From Pedobacter frigiditerrae (lineage in GTDB: Bacteria > Bacteroidota > Bacteroidia > Sphingobacteriales > Sphingobacteriaceae): a stretch of 64,000 nucleotides of DNA. A program made the position numbers and the translations under genes. The notes under the pieces were generated by a model. It saw only the letters and a program-made list of their open reading frames with translations. It had not been told where the DNA came from and did not search any database. Location of the stretch: the NCBI RefSeq assembly GCF_032678705.1, contig NZ_JAVTSS010000001.1:2046001-2110000 (forward strand), given 5' to 3'. Below, one piece after another: positions 1 to 8,559 of the stretch (position 1 is the first letter of the stretch; each line of letters opens with the position of its first letter).

Positions 1-1158
1 CTCAAACATCACGTTCCACTGCCCATAAATTCTTTTTTTCATGTATACTCCACCTTCCACACTGTGAAGCTTAGGTGGTTCGATAAACTTGTTTACCTTA
101 TATATTATACCATTACTTGCGGGTACCGATCCTACTATGGTTGGTCCTATTTTACCAATAATTTGTGGGTAGGTTGTGGTACGAAGTTCTGGATTGTTTC
201 TAACGATATCGCTTTTATACCATGTATCTCCAAGAAGTGTAGCCCTAAGAATTTCTGTTTTTATAATTTTAGGCAAGGAATCAATTGTATTGTAAAGGTC
301 TGGCAAATAAGGTTGGAAATAGCTCATGACTACTTCGTTTGTAGGCGCAAAAAATGTAGACAATACACTTTCACTAGCAATATTTCGACTTAATGAATAT
401 GATTTATAGAGTGTTGTATCTACTCTACCAAATTCATCTTTAGGACCAAGCACATAAGTTACGTGTGCATTTAACCAAGAGTTAAAAATAGAAATCTGAG
501 GATCGGCGGCAATTGCCAAGTCCATTCGTGGTTGAATGGTAAGAGACGTTTCAAGTACATGAATCACGCCATTACTGGCATCAATATCATATTTTGTATC
601 AGAAATTTTAGCAGTCTCCACCATAAAACCTCCTCCTGCTTGGTTAAATAAGGTTTTATAATCGTCTTGTTGTAGATTGAAGAAAGAAGGTGTAAATATT
701 CTTATAGACTTAGCGGGTATCAGGTTCTCTGCACGAGTAGTATAATAGGTTGCTTTTGTAGGATTAAGTCCTCCCACAGCATCTTTATATCTTTTTTCTA
801 TATCATATTTGTAATACATCCCATTAATGAAATGGCTGTTTACAAACTGGCGTAAAATAATTTCGGGAACAACATCAATTGAAGCATAACCCTTATTTTT
901 AAAATATTCAAGAACCTGATCGTTTTTTGGGGCTAAACAAGTGTAAATTGCGCTCTCACCAAGAGTTTTTCTTAAACCAAGCTTATCAATAAGTTTTACA
1001 AACTCAGAGAATTCTTGGTCTTCAGCCAATATCTGCACGATATTTTTATCTATGCGGTTAGAAGGATTATAATGTTCATCGAATTCCTTTGAACAGGATA
1101 TGCTAAATATGGTTAGAAAGACGCATAGGGCTACTAAGTAGCGATTATTTTTTTTCAT
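1..1158 (-). CDS. FAS1 (fasciclin) domain lipoprotein, C-terminus cut by window edge
   Basis: The reverse strand is open for 386 codons from an ATG to the first base of the window, so the gene is partial. The N-terminus has a short hydrophobic signal ending in a lipobox (FSISCSKEF), predicting a lipoprotein. Two fasciclin-like units are visible: one at about residues 40-210 (IYTCLAPKNDQV, then NGVIHVLETSL) and one at about 220-375 (TFFAPTNEVV, then SNGIIYKVNKFIEPP), and the protein continues past the edge. FAS1 lipoproteins often accompany SusC/SusD loci in Bacteroidota as surface or adhesion proteins; their exact role is unclear. A palindromic operator of the sialic-acid regulon lies 130 bp upstream, so it probably belongs to that regulon. 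Identity as FAS1 is fairly sure; function is inferred. Confidence 0.85.
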   Translation of the reverse strand, partial: MKKNNRYLVALCVFLTIFSISCSKEFDEHYNPSNRIDKNIVQILAEDQEFSEFVKLIDKLGLRKTLGESAIYTCLAPKNDQVLEYFKNKGYASIDVVPEIILRQFVNSHFINGMYYKYDIEKRYKDAVGGLNPTKATYYTTRAENLIPAKSIRIFTPSFFNLQQDDYKTLFNQAGGGFMVETAKISDTKYDIDASNGVIHVLETSLTIQPRMDLAIAADPQISIFNSWLNAHVTYVLGPKDEFGRVDTTLYKSYSLSRNIASESVLSTFFAPTNEVVMSYFQPYLPDLYNTIDSLPKIIKTEILRATLLGDTWYKSDIVRNNPELRTTTYPQIIGKIGPTIVGSVPASNGIIYKVNKFIEPPKLHSVEGGVYMKKRIYGQWNVMFE

Positions 1159-1582
1159 CCCGTTTAAAAGTTGCTGGAATATTTGAAAAGTTTACCATTT
1201 ACGGCAAGCTTTCTTGTTCATTCAGCATTGATTAATATATGATACAGTTTATTTTGGTTTCGCAAATATGCCTTTTAGATATCGTCCTTATGTAGGACAT
1301 ATTTACATAATCAAATATAATAACATATTATTTGATTATCCAAATTATATTGTAATAAAATGCAGATTAATTTAATGTTAATCACAAACAGCTTAGCAGG
1401 TTAGCCTAACTAAGTACTAAATGCTATTTATATCATTTTAAAAGGCAAATAAGCTATTTTTGGTTTAGTTTTTAAGTCTGTTATCAGGAGTTTTACCCAC
1501 ATTTATATTAGTTATCCAAGGGCTTTGAATTAACATAACTAAGGTGTTACATTGCGTGAAAACAGATTGGCTGGCGATAACC
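1159..1582. other. Intergenic region between sialidase 1 and the FAS1 gene
   Basis: AT-rich, with no coding potential seen on either strand. It contains one copy of the regulon palindrome (see its own entry) and presumably the FAS1 promoter. I found no convincing terminator hairpin after the sialidase gene. Confidence 0.6.
1263..1302 (-). promoter_or_regulatory. Regulon operator TTATGTAGGACATAT with near-consensus -7 box (FAS1 gene)
   Basis: The palindrome occupies 1288-1302 and has the core TATGT-AGG-ACATA. On the minus strand it is followed after 17 bp by CATATTTG (1263-1270), one base off the Bacteroidota -7 box TAnnTTTG. It matches the FadR-subfamily GntR pattern TnGTnnnACnA and the other copies in this window. 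Binding by the local FadR-type regulator is inferred. Confidence 0.65.
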
Positions 1583-3226
1583 TTAATTGGAAAGAAGATC
1601 TTTCAATTTAATTGCTTGAAATATAATGTCTGCCTGGCTACTTTCATAAAAAATTCCTATGGTTTCTTTATCAATACTTGTTAAACAAGAATAGCCCCGT
1701 CCACTGAAATCATCAAGGCGAATTACTTTATTTGATGGCCAAGTCATTCCATTGTCTAAGCTCTGTTTAATACTAATCCTATTTCTGGTTGTTTTTGAAT
1801 CTGGATTTGAAAACAAGAGTAAAGACTTTTGGTGTCCATCTTGTAGATAATCGTGACGAATTAAACTGGCCATACACCCTGGTTCAATTAGCGCATTCCT
1901 CGAAGTTGGATGAACCGACCATGTTTCACCTAAATCTTTTGTGATAGACATTATTCTTCCGTTGCCAACCATTCTGCCCTTATTAGCCCCCGACCGCATG
2001 GTTAGTAAAATTGAGCCATCTTCTAATTCTGCAGCCATATTTTCTGTTGTTGATTCGACAGAAGCTGGATTACTAGTCTTCCATGTTTTTCCTTGATCTT
2101 TACTATAGGTTATATTTGAAAAACCTTTGCCTTTTTTATCCCTTCCCTGTGTTGGAAAAACAAGTGTTCCATCTTTTAATGTAATACCATGACCTGGTGC
2201 AGGAGCTAACAACCACCATTCTTCTCTTTTAATCATTTTTGTTAGGTTAACTGGCTTAGACCAAGTTTTCCCATCATCGGTACTTTTTACAATCATGAAT
2301 TGAGAAGTTTCTTTTACCCCAAAACCTGGCTGTGAGCCTTTGGTCTTCCACTGATGATTCCAGTCGGTGCTCTCATTGGTAAGGTTTTCCAACCATTTAC
2401 CTTCTTCATTTATTACACCATGCATCCACAAACCAGCTATATATATGGCATTGCTGTTTTTATCTACCAAAATGCAAGCGTCAGACACTCCATTAAATTT
2501 TTCAGGTAATCCGCCCCACTCTCCCATATCCATGGCAATTTGTAATGGCTTCCAGGTATTTCCTCCATCCTCACTTCTGTGGATACCTATATCTATATTT
2601 CCTTGCAAGTCTCTACCACTATCACGGCGAGCATCAAAAGTGGCAATTAACGTTCCTTTGTTTGTGGTAACTAGACCAGGAATGCGAGAGGTATGAATGC
2701 CATCTTGCAGATAAGTTCTAACAGCAACGCCTAAACGTTGGCGAAGCTTATCTTGACTCGCCGATGGCTTTATTACTGAGCCATTAACATCAACTTCAAC
2801 AACTTGTGCATCTACAAGGTTATTTAAACCTGCGGTTTCGTTTAGTTCATAAGAAACCCAAAAATAGTTGTCGCCCTTTACTAAAAGCTGATCGCTCTTT
2901 AAGGTAATTTCATTTTTTATTGTAGATGTGGACGATATGAGTTTGCCTTTGCCAGACATTGGATTACCTGGTACAGAATCTTTTCCGTAGTAAAATAAAC
3001 GTATCGTTTTAATTTCTTTAAGCTCGGTAGTTCCATTAGTGCTTAGCACAATGTGGTTTATCTTTTCTCCCTCTTCTACATTCGATAACTTTATCTTAAT
3101 TATTGGATTGTTACTTTTCCCTTTTAATACAGGGAGTTGATATTGTGATACCTCAACTTGAACTACTGGTGTAAATGACTTCAAAAAAAGACACAGGAAA
3201 AGACAAGAAATTTTAAAACAGTTCAT
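1583..3226 (-). CDS. Exo-alpha-sialidase (GH33, BNR repeats) with N-terminal accessory domain (sialidase 1)
   Basis: Hydrolyses terminal sialic acid from glycans, probably in the periplasm or at the surface. A hydrophobic signal segment (about 1-22) is followed by a beta-rich N-terminal domain (about 25-160), as in NanH-type Bacteroides sialidases, and then the propeller. The catalytic signature is present: the RIP arginine (HTSRIPG, R181), a likely acid/base Asp near 206, Glu near 395, Arg in LLTMRSG (411) and the nucleophile Tyr in GRGYSCL (512). Five Asp boxes (S-x-D-x-G-x-T-W) are seen, for example SEDGGNTW and STDDGKTW. It is the last gene of a six-gene minus-strand operon with the NHL, MFS, kelch, DapA-type and dioxygenase genes. 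At 547 aa it is the longest of the six sialidases here because of the N-terminal domain. Confidence 0.93.
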   Translation of the reverse strand: MNCFKISCLFLCLFLKSFTPVVQVEVSQYQLPVLKGKSNNPIIKIKLSNVEEGEKINHIVLSTNGTTELKEIKTIRLFYYGKDSVPGNPMSGKGKLISSTSTIKNEITLKSDQLLVKGDNYFWVSYELNETAGLNNLVDAQVVEVDVNGSVIKPSASQDKLRQRLGVAVRTYLQDGIHTSRIPGLVTTNKGTLIATFDARRDSGRDLQGNIDIGIHRSEDGGNTWKPLQIAMDMGEWGGLPEKFNGVSDACILVDKNSNAIYIAGLWMHGVINEEGKWLENLTNESTDWNHQWKTKGSQPGFGVKETSQFMIVKSTDDGKTWSKPVNLTKMIKREEWWLLAPAPGHGITLKDGTLVFPTQGRDKKGKGFSNITYSKDQGKTWKTSNPASVESTTENMAAELEDGSILLTMRSGANKGRMVGNGRIMSITKDLGETWSVHPTSRNALIEPGCMASLIRHDYLQDGHQKSLLLFSNPDSKTTRNRISIKQSLDNGMTWPSNKVIRLDDFSGRGYSCLTSIDKETIGIFYESSQADIIFQAIKLKDLLSN

Positions 3227-3280
3227 TTTTATAATTTGTAATTCTTAATAATCAATTCATTTAAAAGATGATGTTGCCTA

Positions 3281-4237
3281 TTAAACTCTTATTAGCTTAA
3301 CAGGATAAACCTGATTTGAATTCCACTGAGGCACATACAAATTCTCATCATCATCTACACAAACATCATGTGGATGTATAAAATGTCCAGCTAGTTTTTG
3401 TTGTGGCAACAGTACTCCATTTTCATAAATCGGTTCAGTAGCTCCAGGCGAAGAAATTACTTGATTATGTTCATCTAGTATAGTTAAATACCCTGAACCA
3501 AAATTCTGATTATCACCTGAGCGAAAAACTGCTGCATAAATGTTGTTACCCTTTACAACTGGTCTGCATACAAATGAACCAGGCATATCAATTGTTCCTA
3601 AATATTCTCCAGTAAGAGAAAACTGTTTGAAGGCATTTTGATTTCTTGAGGTTACTAACAGGATATTTTTATCCGCATTGCGATTATCCAAAGCAATTCC
3701 GTGAGCACAATCTAAATTGGAAGGCCCATCACCCCTACCACCAAAATGCCTGATATATTCACCTTTTGCATTGTACTGAATTACAAATTGCAATCCGTAA
3801 CCATCTGTTACATAAATATCGCCATTGGGCATAATTAAGGTTTCAGTTGGTTTATACGTAGCTGCATTTTCGTAATCAGTTATCTCCTTCGGATAAGGAA
3901 TTTCCATTACTACCTTTCCAGCTAAAGTTGTCTTTGCGACAATACTTCTGGCCGTATCAGTGATATAAAGAAATTCTTCTCCGTTTTCATTGTGTAAGGT
4001 TAAACCGTGACCACCCGGATAATCGTGTCCCCAAGAACCCATCACTTTACCATCCTTGTTAAAGATGATTACATTATTTGTGGTTTCATTGCCCAGCATG
4101 TACAACAAGCCGTTAGCAGCCATCACCATCTCATGGCAATCTTTTAAAGGCAATTTTTGGTCTTTGCCAGCTACCCAATCTTTTTTTACACGATATTGGT
4201 AGCCATTATGACCTACAATCTCATCAACACTAGGCAT
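3281..4237 (-). CDS. NHL-repeat six-bladed beta-propeller protein
   Basis: The 318-aa protein shows repeated NHL-type blades (for example NGDIYVTDGYG, HGIALDNRNADKNILLVTSRNQ, HPHDVCVDDDENLYVPQ), resembling peptidyl-glycine alpha-amidating-lyase-like and other NHL propellers. No signal peptide is visible (MPSVDEIVGHNGYQ), so it may be cytoplasmic, unlike most propeller proteins of such loci. Its start overlaps the end of the upstream MFS transporter gene by 8 bp, implying translational coupling and a related job. A catalytic role on a sialic-acid derivative (for example lactone or isomer handling) or a binding role are both possible; neither can be shown from sequence. The fold is clear and the function unknown. 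Confidence 0.75.
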   Translation of the reverse strand: MPSVDEIVGHNGYQYRVKKDWVAGKDQKLPLKDCHEMVMAANGLLYMLGNETTNNVIIFNKDGKVMGSWGHDYPGGHGLTLHNENGEEFLYITDTARSIVAKTTLAGKVVMEIPYPKEITDYENAATYKPTETLIMPNGDIYVTDGYGLQFVIQYNAKGEYIRHFGGRGDGPSNLDCAHGIALDNRNADKNILLVTSRNQNAFKQFSLTGEYLGTIDMPGSFVCRPVVKGNNIYAAVFRSGDNQNFGSGYLTILDEHNQVISSPGATEPIYENGVLLPQQKLAGHFIHPHDVCVDDDENLYVPQWNSNQVYPVKLIRV

Positions 4238-5465
4238 TTTTCTTTATTTTAATAGCCAAAAGTGATAGTGTAGCAATCAGCATCAGCAGAGCCGATACCT
4301 GATATACAACGGCAAGATCAACTTTTGCATCTTTAAGAGCGCCACCAACATAAACCATGATACCACCAACAATTGTGCTGATAAAATTTAGGAAACCATA
4401 TCCAGTAGCGATGTACCTGTTATCAGCGATCTGACGGAGAACAGGCATTAAGTTGGCATCATTTATTCCTCTTGCTATTCCAAATACGAACATCGCTAAA
4501 ATGGCAACGGCAAATACTGTTGTAGATGACATTAAGAATAAAAATGGAGCGCCCACACTAAAGCCAATAACAATCATATATATCCTGCTTTTTTTGTTCT
4601 TTGCAAACCAACGATCTGCCAATATCCCTCCTAAAATCACCCCTACGAAAGAGCCGATTTGTATATAACCTGTTGCAGAGAAACCTGCTTTTCCTGGGTC
4701 AAGGTGAAAATGTTCTTTTAAAAAAGTAGGCAACCATCCATAAACCAACCAGTTTGCCATACCAAGTACACTAAAATAAAATAGTAACACTAAAAAAGAT
4801 TTAGCCTTAAAAAGATTTTTCATCGAACCCCATAAGGAAAGTCGAGGTGAAAGATCAGCTTCACCATCTTCAGCTTCGCCATCTACTGTTTTCTCTACAT
4901 CTTTAAGGTAATAAAGAAGGAAAATTGAATAAAGGATCCCAAATACGCCAAACACTTGAAAACCTGATCTCCATCCATAAAACTCTGCAATGTAACCTCC
5001 AAGTCCACCAAATGCCAGACCAGCGTATAATCCACTCATGTGCAGACCAGTAGCTAAAGAACGTGTTTTTCCTCTGTGGTAATCTGTAATCAATGCCAAA
5101 GCAGCGGGAATATAACAAGCTTCACTTAGCCCCATAAAAAACCTAGAGGCCAACATTTCCTCAAAAGAAGAGGTAAAACCTGTCCACAACGTAACAGCCG
5201 ACCAAATGGAAACACTGAATATGATTACTTTCTTGCGACTGTATTTATCGGCCAAAAAGCCACCAAAAGGGCTCAATAAACCATACGACCATAAAAAAAC
5301 TGAGGTAAGTAAGCCAAATTGAGCATCGGTAAGTCCGAATTCACTTACTATAGGATCTCTCATCGAAGTGATCATGATCCTATCAAAATAGTTAAGGAAG
5401 GCAACTACCCAAAGTAGTGCCACAAGACCCCAAGCGTAATATTTAGAAGGTGTTGTATTAGTCAT
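4230..5465 (-). CDS. MFS transporter, probable sialic acid (or derivative) importer
   Basis: A 411-aa inner-membrane carrier with 12 predicted membrane segments and the MFS loop motif GGFLADKYSRKK (cytoplasmic loop 2-3), repeated as GGILADRWFAKNK after segment 8. The N-terminal FLNYFDR motif and the overall pattern match the anion:cation symporter family, which includes organic-acid and sugar-acid carriers. It sits in the dioxygenase/DapA-type/kelch/NHL/sialidase operon and overlaps the NHL gene. By context it should import sialic acid or a related acidic sugar released in the periplasm, as NanT does in Bacteroides nan loci. The transporter class is certain; the substrate is inferred. Confidence 0.85.
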   Translation of the reverse strand: MTNTTPSKYYAWGLVALLWVVAFLNYFDRIMITSMRDPIVSEFGLTDAQFGLLTSVFLWSYGLLSPFGGFLADKYSRKKVIIFSVSIWSAVTLWTGFTSSFEEMLASRFFMGLSEACYIPAALALITDYHRGKTRSLATGLHMSGLYAGLAFGGLGGYIAEFYGWRSGFQVFGVFGILYSIFLLYYLKDVEKTVDGEAEDGEADLSPRLSLWGSMKNLFKAKSFLVLLFYFSVLGMANWLVYGWLPTFLKEHFHLDPGKAGFSATGYIQIGSFVGVILGGILADRWFAKNKKSRIYMIVIGFSVGAPFLFLMSSTTVFAVAILAMFVFGIARGINDANLMPVLRQIADNRYIATGYGFLNFISTIVGGIMVYVGGALKDAKVDLAVVYQVSALLMLIATLSLLAIKIKKNA

Positions 5466-5487
5466 TATAATTTTTTTTTAATAATTA

Positions 5488-6606
5488 TTATTGATGGATA
5501 GTAACGGTGATTACTCTTGGCGTTCTTATAGCTGGCCTCACTTCACCAGATGGGAATACTAAAAGGTTATTCCACATAACAAGCGATGAGGTAACAGCTG
5601 GCCAAATGCTTCCATTGGGATTAGAGCTTGCATCTGCCTTAATTTCTTTATGGATTTTACCTGCAACAGACCATTGTTTGGTTTTTACATTAAAGGCTAG
5701 TATTTGATCTGAAAACCCAGGATGTTTTTCCTTGAGCCCTGCTGCTTGTTTTGCCAGTGAACCATCATCGCCACCAAAAACTAACAATGAATTTCCGTTT
5801 GCATAAGCAGGGCCAGGAGCTGCCACTACTGCCTTTGGCAGACTGGTTAGTTTTTTCCATCCCTTTCCTGGCTCATAAGAAAAAGCATCAGTCAAGTATT
5901 TCCGCTCTAATTCGCCAGCTGCGTTTTTAAACAAATTAGTTCCACTAAACAGGTAAAATTTACCTGAACAACTTCCAGCCACGGCTAACATTCTAGGTTC
6001 TCCCGGCCAAGTTTCTAACACATTCCAAGTCGCTTTATTACCTTTGGCTAAGTCAATGTTATAAAAAACACTAGCTGCCTCTTGAGCATCAGGCTTTGCC
6101 AAACCTCCAGCAATATAAAGTTTACCTTTTACCAAAGCACCAGACATGTTCGCCAATGGCTGAGGCAAATCTCTCAATTTTTCGATGTGAAGCTCGCCTT
6201 TATGGTAGGAAATGGCATATACTTTTGCCGAATGCCCCAATTCATTGCTACCACCCACACAAATCATTTTTCCATCTATGCTAACTGCAACACCATAACC
6301 CATCGGCTCTGGTAGTTTACCCACCAATTTCCACTCGCCATCTGTTTTATCTAAGGCAAAAACTTTATCTGTCCACACCTTTTTTGAACCTGTCCAGGGA
6401 GCTCCCCCGTCTGGAAAATTCGCACCACCCGCGACAATTAGTGCACCACCAGTAACTCCGCTAAAAGAACCGGCGAAGCCAAATTTATCTGGAATAGCAG
6501 GAAGTTCTCCCCAAGTAAAAGATTGATTTTTATTTAATGTTTGTGCATCTGAAAATGTAATTGTGGAAGTGAGCATGATCAATAGTAAAATTTTTAAATA
6601 TTGCAT
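5488..6606 (-). CDS. Kelch-repeat NanM-like mutarotase/epimerase (secreted)
   Basis: The protein resembles the cyclically permuted kelch mutarotase family related to N-acetylneuraminate epimerase NanM, which interconverts sialic acid anomers after sialidase release. Kelch blades show the typical GG turns (ALIVAGGANFPDGG, MICVGGSNELG, LYIAGGLA, LLVFGGDDGS). I chose the start at the ATG giving MQYLKILLLIMLTS..SDAQ, a good signal peptide; an in-frame ATG 13 codons upstream would bury this behind a polar extension. The mature protein is then periplasmic, about 350 residues. It lies 22 bp upstream of the MFS gene in the same operon, which fits anomer conversion before uptake. Family is clear; activity on Neu5Ac is inferred from context. 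Confidence 0.85.
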   Translation of the reverse strand: MQYLKILLLIMLTSTITFSDAQTLNKNQSFTWGELPAIPDKFGFAGSFSGVTGGALIVAGGANFPDGGAPWTGSKKVWTDKVFALDKTDGEWKLVGKLPEPMGYGVAVSIDGKMICVGGSNELGHSAKVYAISYHKGELHIEKLRDLPQPLANMSGALVKGKLYIAGGLAKPDAQEAASVFYNIDLAKGNKATWNVLETWPGEPRMLAVAGSCSGKFYLFSGTNLFKNAAGELERKYLTDAFSYEPGKGWKKLTSLPKAVVAAPGPAYANGNSLLVFGGDDGSLAKQAAGLKEKHPGFSDQILAFNVKTKQWSVAGKIHKEIKADASSNPNGSIWPAVTSSLVMWNNLLVFPSGEVRPAIRTPRVITVTIHQ

Positions 6607-6682
6607 TTTATATGTATTTAAGCTGATGTTGTGTTTTGCAAACATCCATCAAATCTTTTTATTTTCTTTATTTATGCTGGTT

Positions 6683-7621
6683 TCATATTTCATTGAGCAA
6701 GAAACGTGGCATTAATTGTTCAGCTTTTTTTCTAGCAGCTAAAACATCAGCTTCTGGTATCCATTTGTATGGCCATCTTAATCGTGTAGGCAATTCGCAC
6801 CAACCGCCAACTGCAGCAAGAAATTTATCTAATGCAGGATTTGAATAGCCCATTTTTTGATAAGGCGATATACATTCTGCGAAGAATTCAAGTATAGTAT
6901 TTTCGATTTTTAATGCTTCTTCTAAATCAGTTTGCATCAGATGCCACATTTTTTGAGCAGCTACAGGGTTAATGCAAGCTACATTAGAATAGGCACCATC
7001 GGCTATGCCAGATTTAACTCCTTTGGCTAAAAAATGTCCTGGAACAAATACTGATAAATGTGATGCAAATTCTTTCATTTCCTTAACCCAAGTTTCGTCT
7101 TTGCTTAATACTTTTATTCCAATAAGCGTAGGTACGTTTTCCTTGAATACGTGGAAATCTTTTGGCTGTAATTCTAATTTCGCATGAGGCGGATTATAAA
7201 GCACCAAGGGGATTCCTTTTGCATTTGCTTCAATTCTATTTAAAAAGGAGAGTTGTTCTTCTTCTTTGGCGGTTACCCAATCTGGTAGAATAACCTGAAA
7301 AGCATCTGGCTTTAAATGAACAGCTCTTTTTATTCTTTCTAATGAAATAATTGGCGAGGGATGGCTGCAACCAATTTGAAAACGCATACCTGCTAGCCTA
7401 CATTTTGCAGCCAATAACTCGCTGATTTGATCAAATTCTGCCTCTGTTTGATTATGAAATTCTCCTGCTGTTCCATTTGAATAAATTCCATCAACCCCAA
7501 ATGAGATTAATTTGTCTATTTCTTGTCCCAATAAACCAAAATCTATGGAATCATCGGCAGCTATGGGAAGTAGCAAGGTAGCCCAATTACCTCTTAAGTT
7601 AGTTGCGGTAAGCTTCTCCAT
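6683..7621 (-). CDS. DapA/NAL-family Schiff-base lyase, divergent (second lyase)
   Basis: A 312-aa cytoplasmic TIM-barrel of the dihydrodipicolinate synthase/N-acetylneuraminate lyase superfamily. The Schiff-base lysine is present (LIGIKVLS, K170), as is the family tyrosine (PLVLYNPP, Y142). The pyruvate-carboxylate motif reads GTAGE (50-54) where the family usually has GTTGE or GSTGE, so one hydroxyl side chain is missing. It is clearly different from the canonical lyase at 21.2-22.1 kb, so the locus has two lyase-type enzymes. It is separated by only 3 bp from the dioxygenase gene upstream, suggesting a joint step. The substrate may be a modified nonulosonate or another 2-keto-3-deoxy sugar acid; this is inference. 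Confidence 0.82.
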   Translation of the reverse strand: MEKLTATNLRGNWATLLLPIAADDSIDFGLLGQEIDKLISFGVDGIYSNGTAGEFHNQTEAEFDQISELLAAKCRLAGMRFQIGCSHPSPIISLERIKRAVHLKPDAFQVILPDWVTAKEEEQLSFLNRIEANAKGIPLVLYNPPHAKLELQPKDFHVFKENVPTLIGIKVLSKDETWVKEMKEFASHLSVFVPGHFLAKGVKSGIADGAYSNVACINPVAAQKMWHLMQTDLEEALKIENTILEFFAECISPYQKMGYSNPALDKFLAAVGGWCELPTRLRWPYKWIPEADVLAARKKAEQLMPRFLLNEI

Positions 7622-7624
7622 ATA

Positions 7625-8404
7625 TTATAAATCTGATTCAAAAGCCTCAACTTCAGGGAATTTGGTTTTACCTTTTACTAGTTTACCTAGTCGGGGTTTG
7701 CTATTATTGTATACTTCAATAGCATCCGCATCTGCGTACCTTAGAAAAAGAATTCTACGGTCTCGATCGGCAGAATAGTTTCCATCAGATTTATGCAACA
7801 TCCAACAGTTGAAGATTAACACATCTCCCGCTTTCATTTCCATTGGGATGGCTAAACTTTCATCAGCTTCTACTATAATTTCAGAACCACTTTTTTTCTG
7901 TTCTTCATTTTGTTCTACCCTAATTTGGCCATCTTTATGACTGCCTGGAATTAGCCATAAACAGCCATTACCCTTATCTGTATCATCTAAAGCGGTTAAG
8001 GTAGTTAATGCATTATAAGGTTCAAGTTCGCCATAACCATTGTCTTGGTGCCAACCAAATGGTTTTGTATTGCCACTCATTTTAAAGGTAAGTTGAGAAG
8101 TTGCACCCTTAATATTTGGACCAATTAATTGCGAAGCAATATCAACTAGCGGTCCATTGAAATAATAGGCTTTTACTGTTGGAGATTTATGATGAATATT
8201 AACCAACAATGAGTTTTGAAGCCAACTCTTGTTTGGATCGAAAGATTCTTTCTCTTTGGCCCAAGCTTCCATTGCTTCAGACTGCATTTGTGCCAATCCG
8301 TTTGGGCTTAAAATAGCTCTGATTACCAGATAGCCATTCTCCTTAAAAAAATCGAGCTCGCTATCGGTTAGCCTCTTATAGTTAAAAAGGGTTTCCAAGT
8401 TCAT
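7625..8404 (-). CDS. Phytanoyl-CoA dioxygenase (PhyH)-family Fe(II)/2-oxoglutarate oxygenase
   Basis: A 259-aa soluble protein with the facial triad of Fe(II)/2-oxoglutarate oxygenases: HxD in GWHQDNGYG (H119, D121) and the distal His in WMLHKSDGN (H204), followed by an Arg (DRDRRILF, 216-217) suited to bind 2-oxoglutarate. No signal peptide, so cytoplasmic. It is the first gene of the operon ending with sialidase 1 and lies directly behind a perfect copy of the regulon palindrome. PhyH-family members hydroxylate very diverse small molecules. In this context a hydroxylation or oxidative step on a sialic-acid derivative is the simplest idea, but no such role is established by sequence. Family assignment is strong. 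Confidence 0.87.
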   Translation of the reverse strand: MNLETLFNYKRLTDSELDFFKENGYLVIRAILSPNGLAQMQSEAMEAWAKEKESFDPNKSWLQNSLLVNIHHKSPTVKAYYFNGPLVDIASQLIGPNIKGATSQLTFKMSGNTKPFGWHQDNGYGELEPYNALTTLTALDDTDKGNGCLWLIPGSHKDGQIRVEQNEEQKKSGSEIIVEADESLAIPMEMKAGDVLIFNCWMLHKSDGNYSADRDRRILFLRYADADAIEVYNNSKPRLGKLVKGKTKFPEVEAFESDL

Positions 8405-8486
8405 ATCGTTTATATTTGTATTACACCTATTTGGTAGGCTTTCTCTGCCGCTTATAAGATCATCATCATCTCAATCAGCCGCTAAA

Positions 8487-8520
8487 CAAATATAACAATA
8501 AATCATTATGTACTACATAA
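8487..8520 (-). promoter_or_regulatory. Regulon operator TTATGTACTACATAA plus -7 box (dioxygenase operon)
   Basis: A perfect 15-bp palindrome at 8506-8520. On the minus strand TATATTTG (8487-8494, perfect TAnnTTTG) follows after 11 bp. The promoter drives the six-gene operon from the dioxygenase to sialidase 1. The operator-to-box block is almost identical to the one before the sialidase/sulfatase operon near 17.05 kb. Confidence 0.78.
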
Positions 8521-8559
8521 AAAATTAATATTTTTTAATACTTTTTGTACCTTATGATG

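Noticed and set aside
64-393. Plus-strand open frame of 109 codons at the left edge
   Set aside because: It is antisense to the FAS1 gene, whose reverse frame is open for 386 codons with a signal and two FAS1 units; the plus-frame product has no family features.
6683-7621. Calling the first DapA-type gene a dihydrodipicolinate synthase or nanA
   Set aside because: The GTAGE motif and general divergence from both, plus a canonical nanA in the same locus, make either precise name unsafe.
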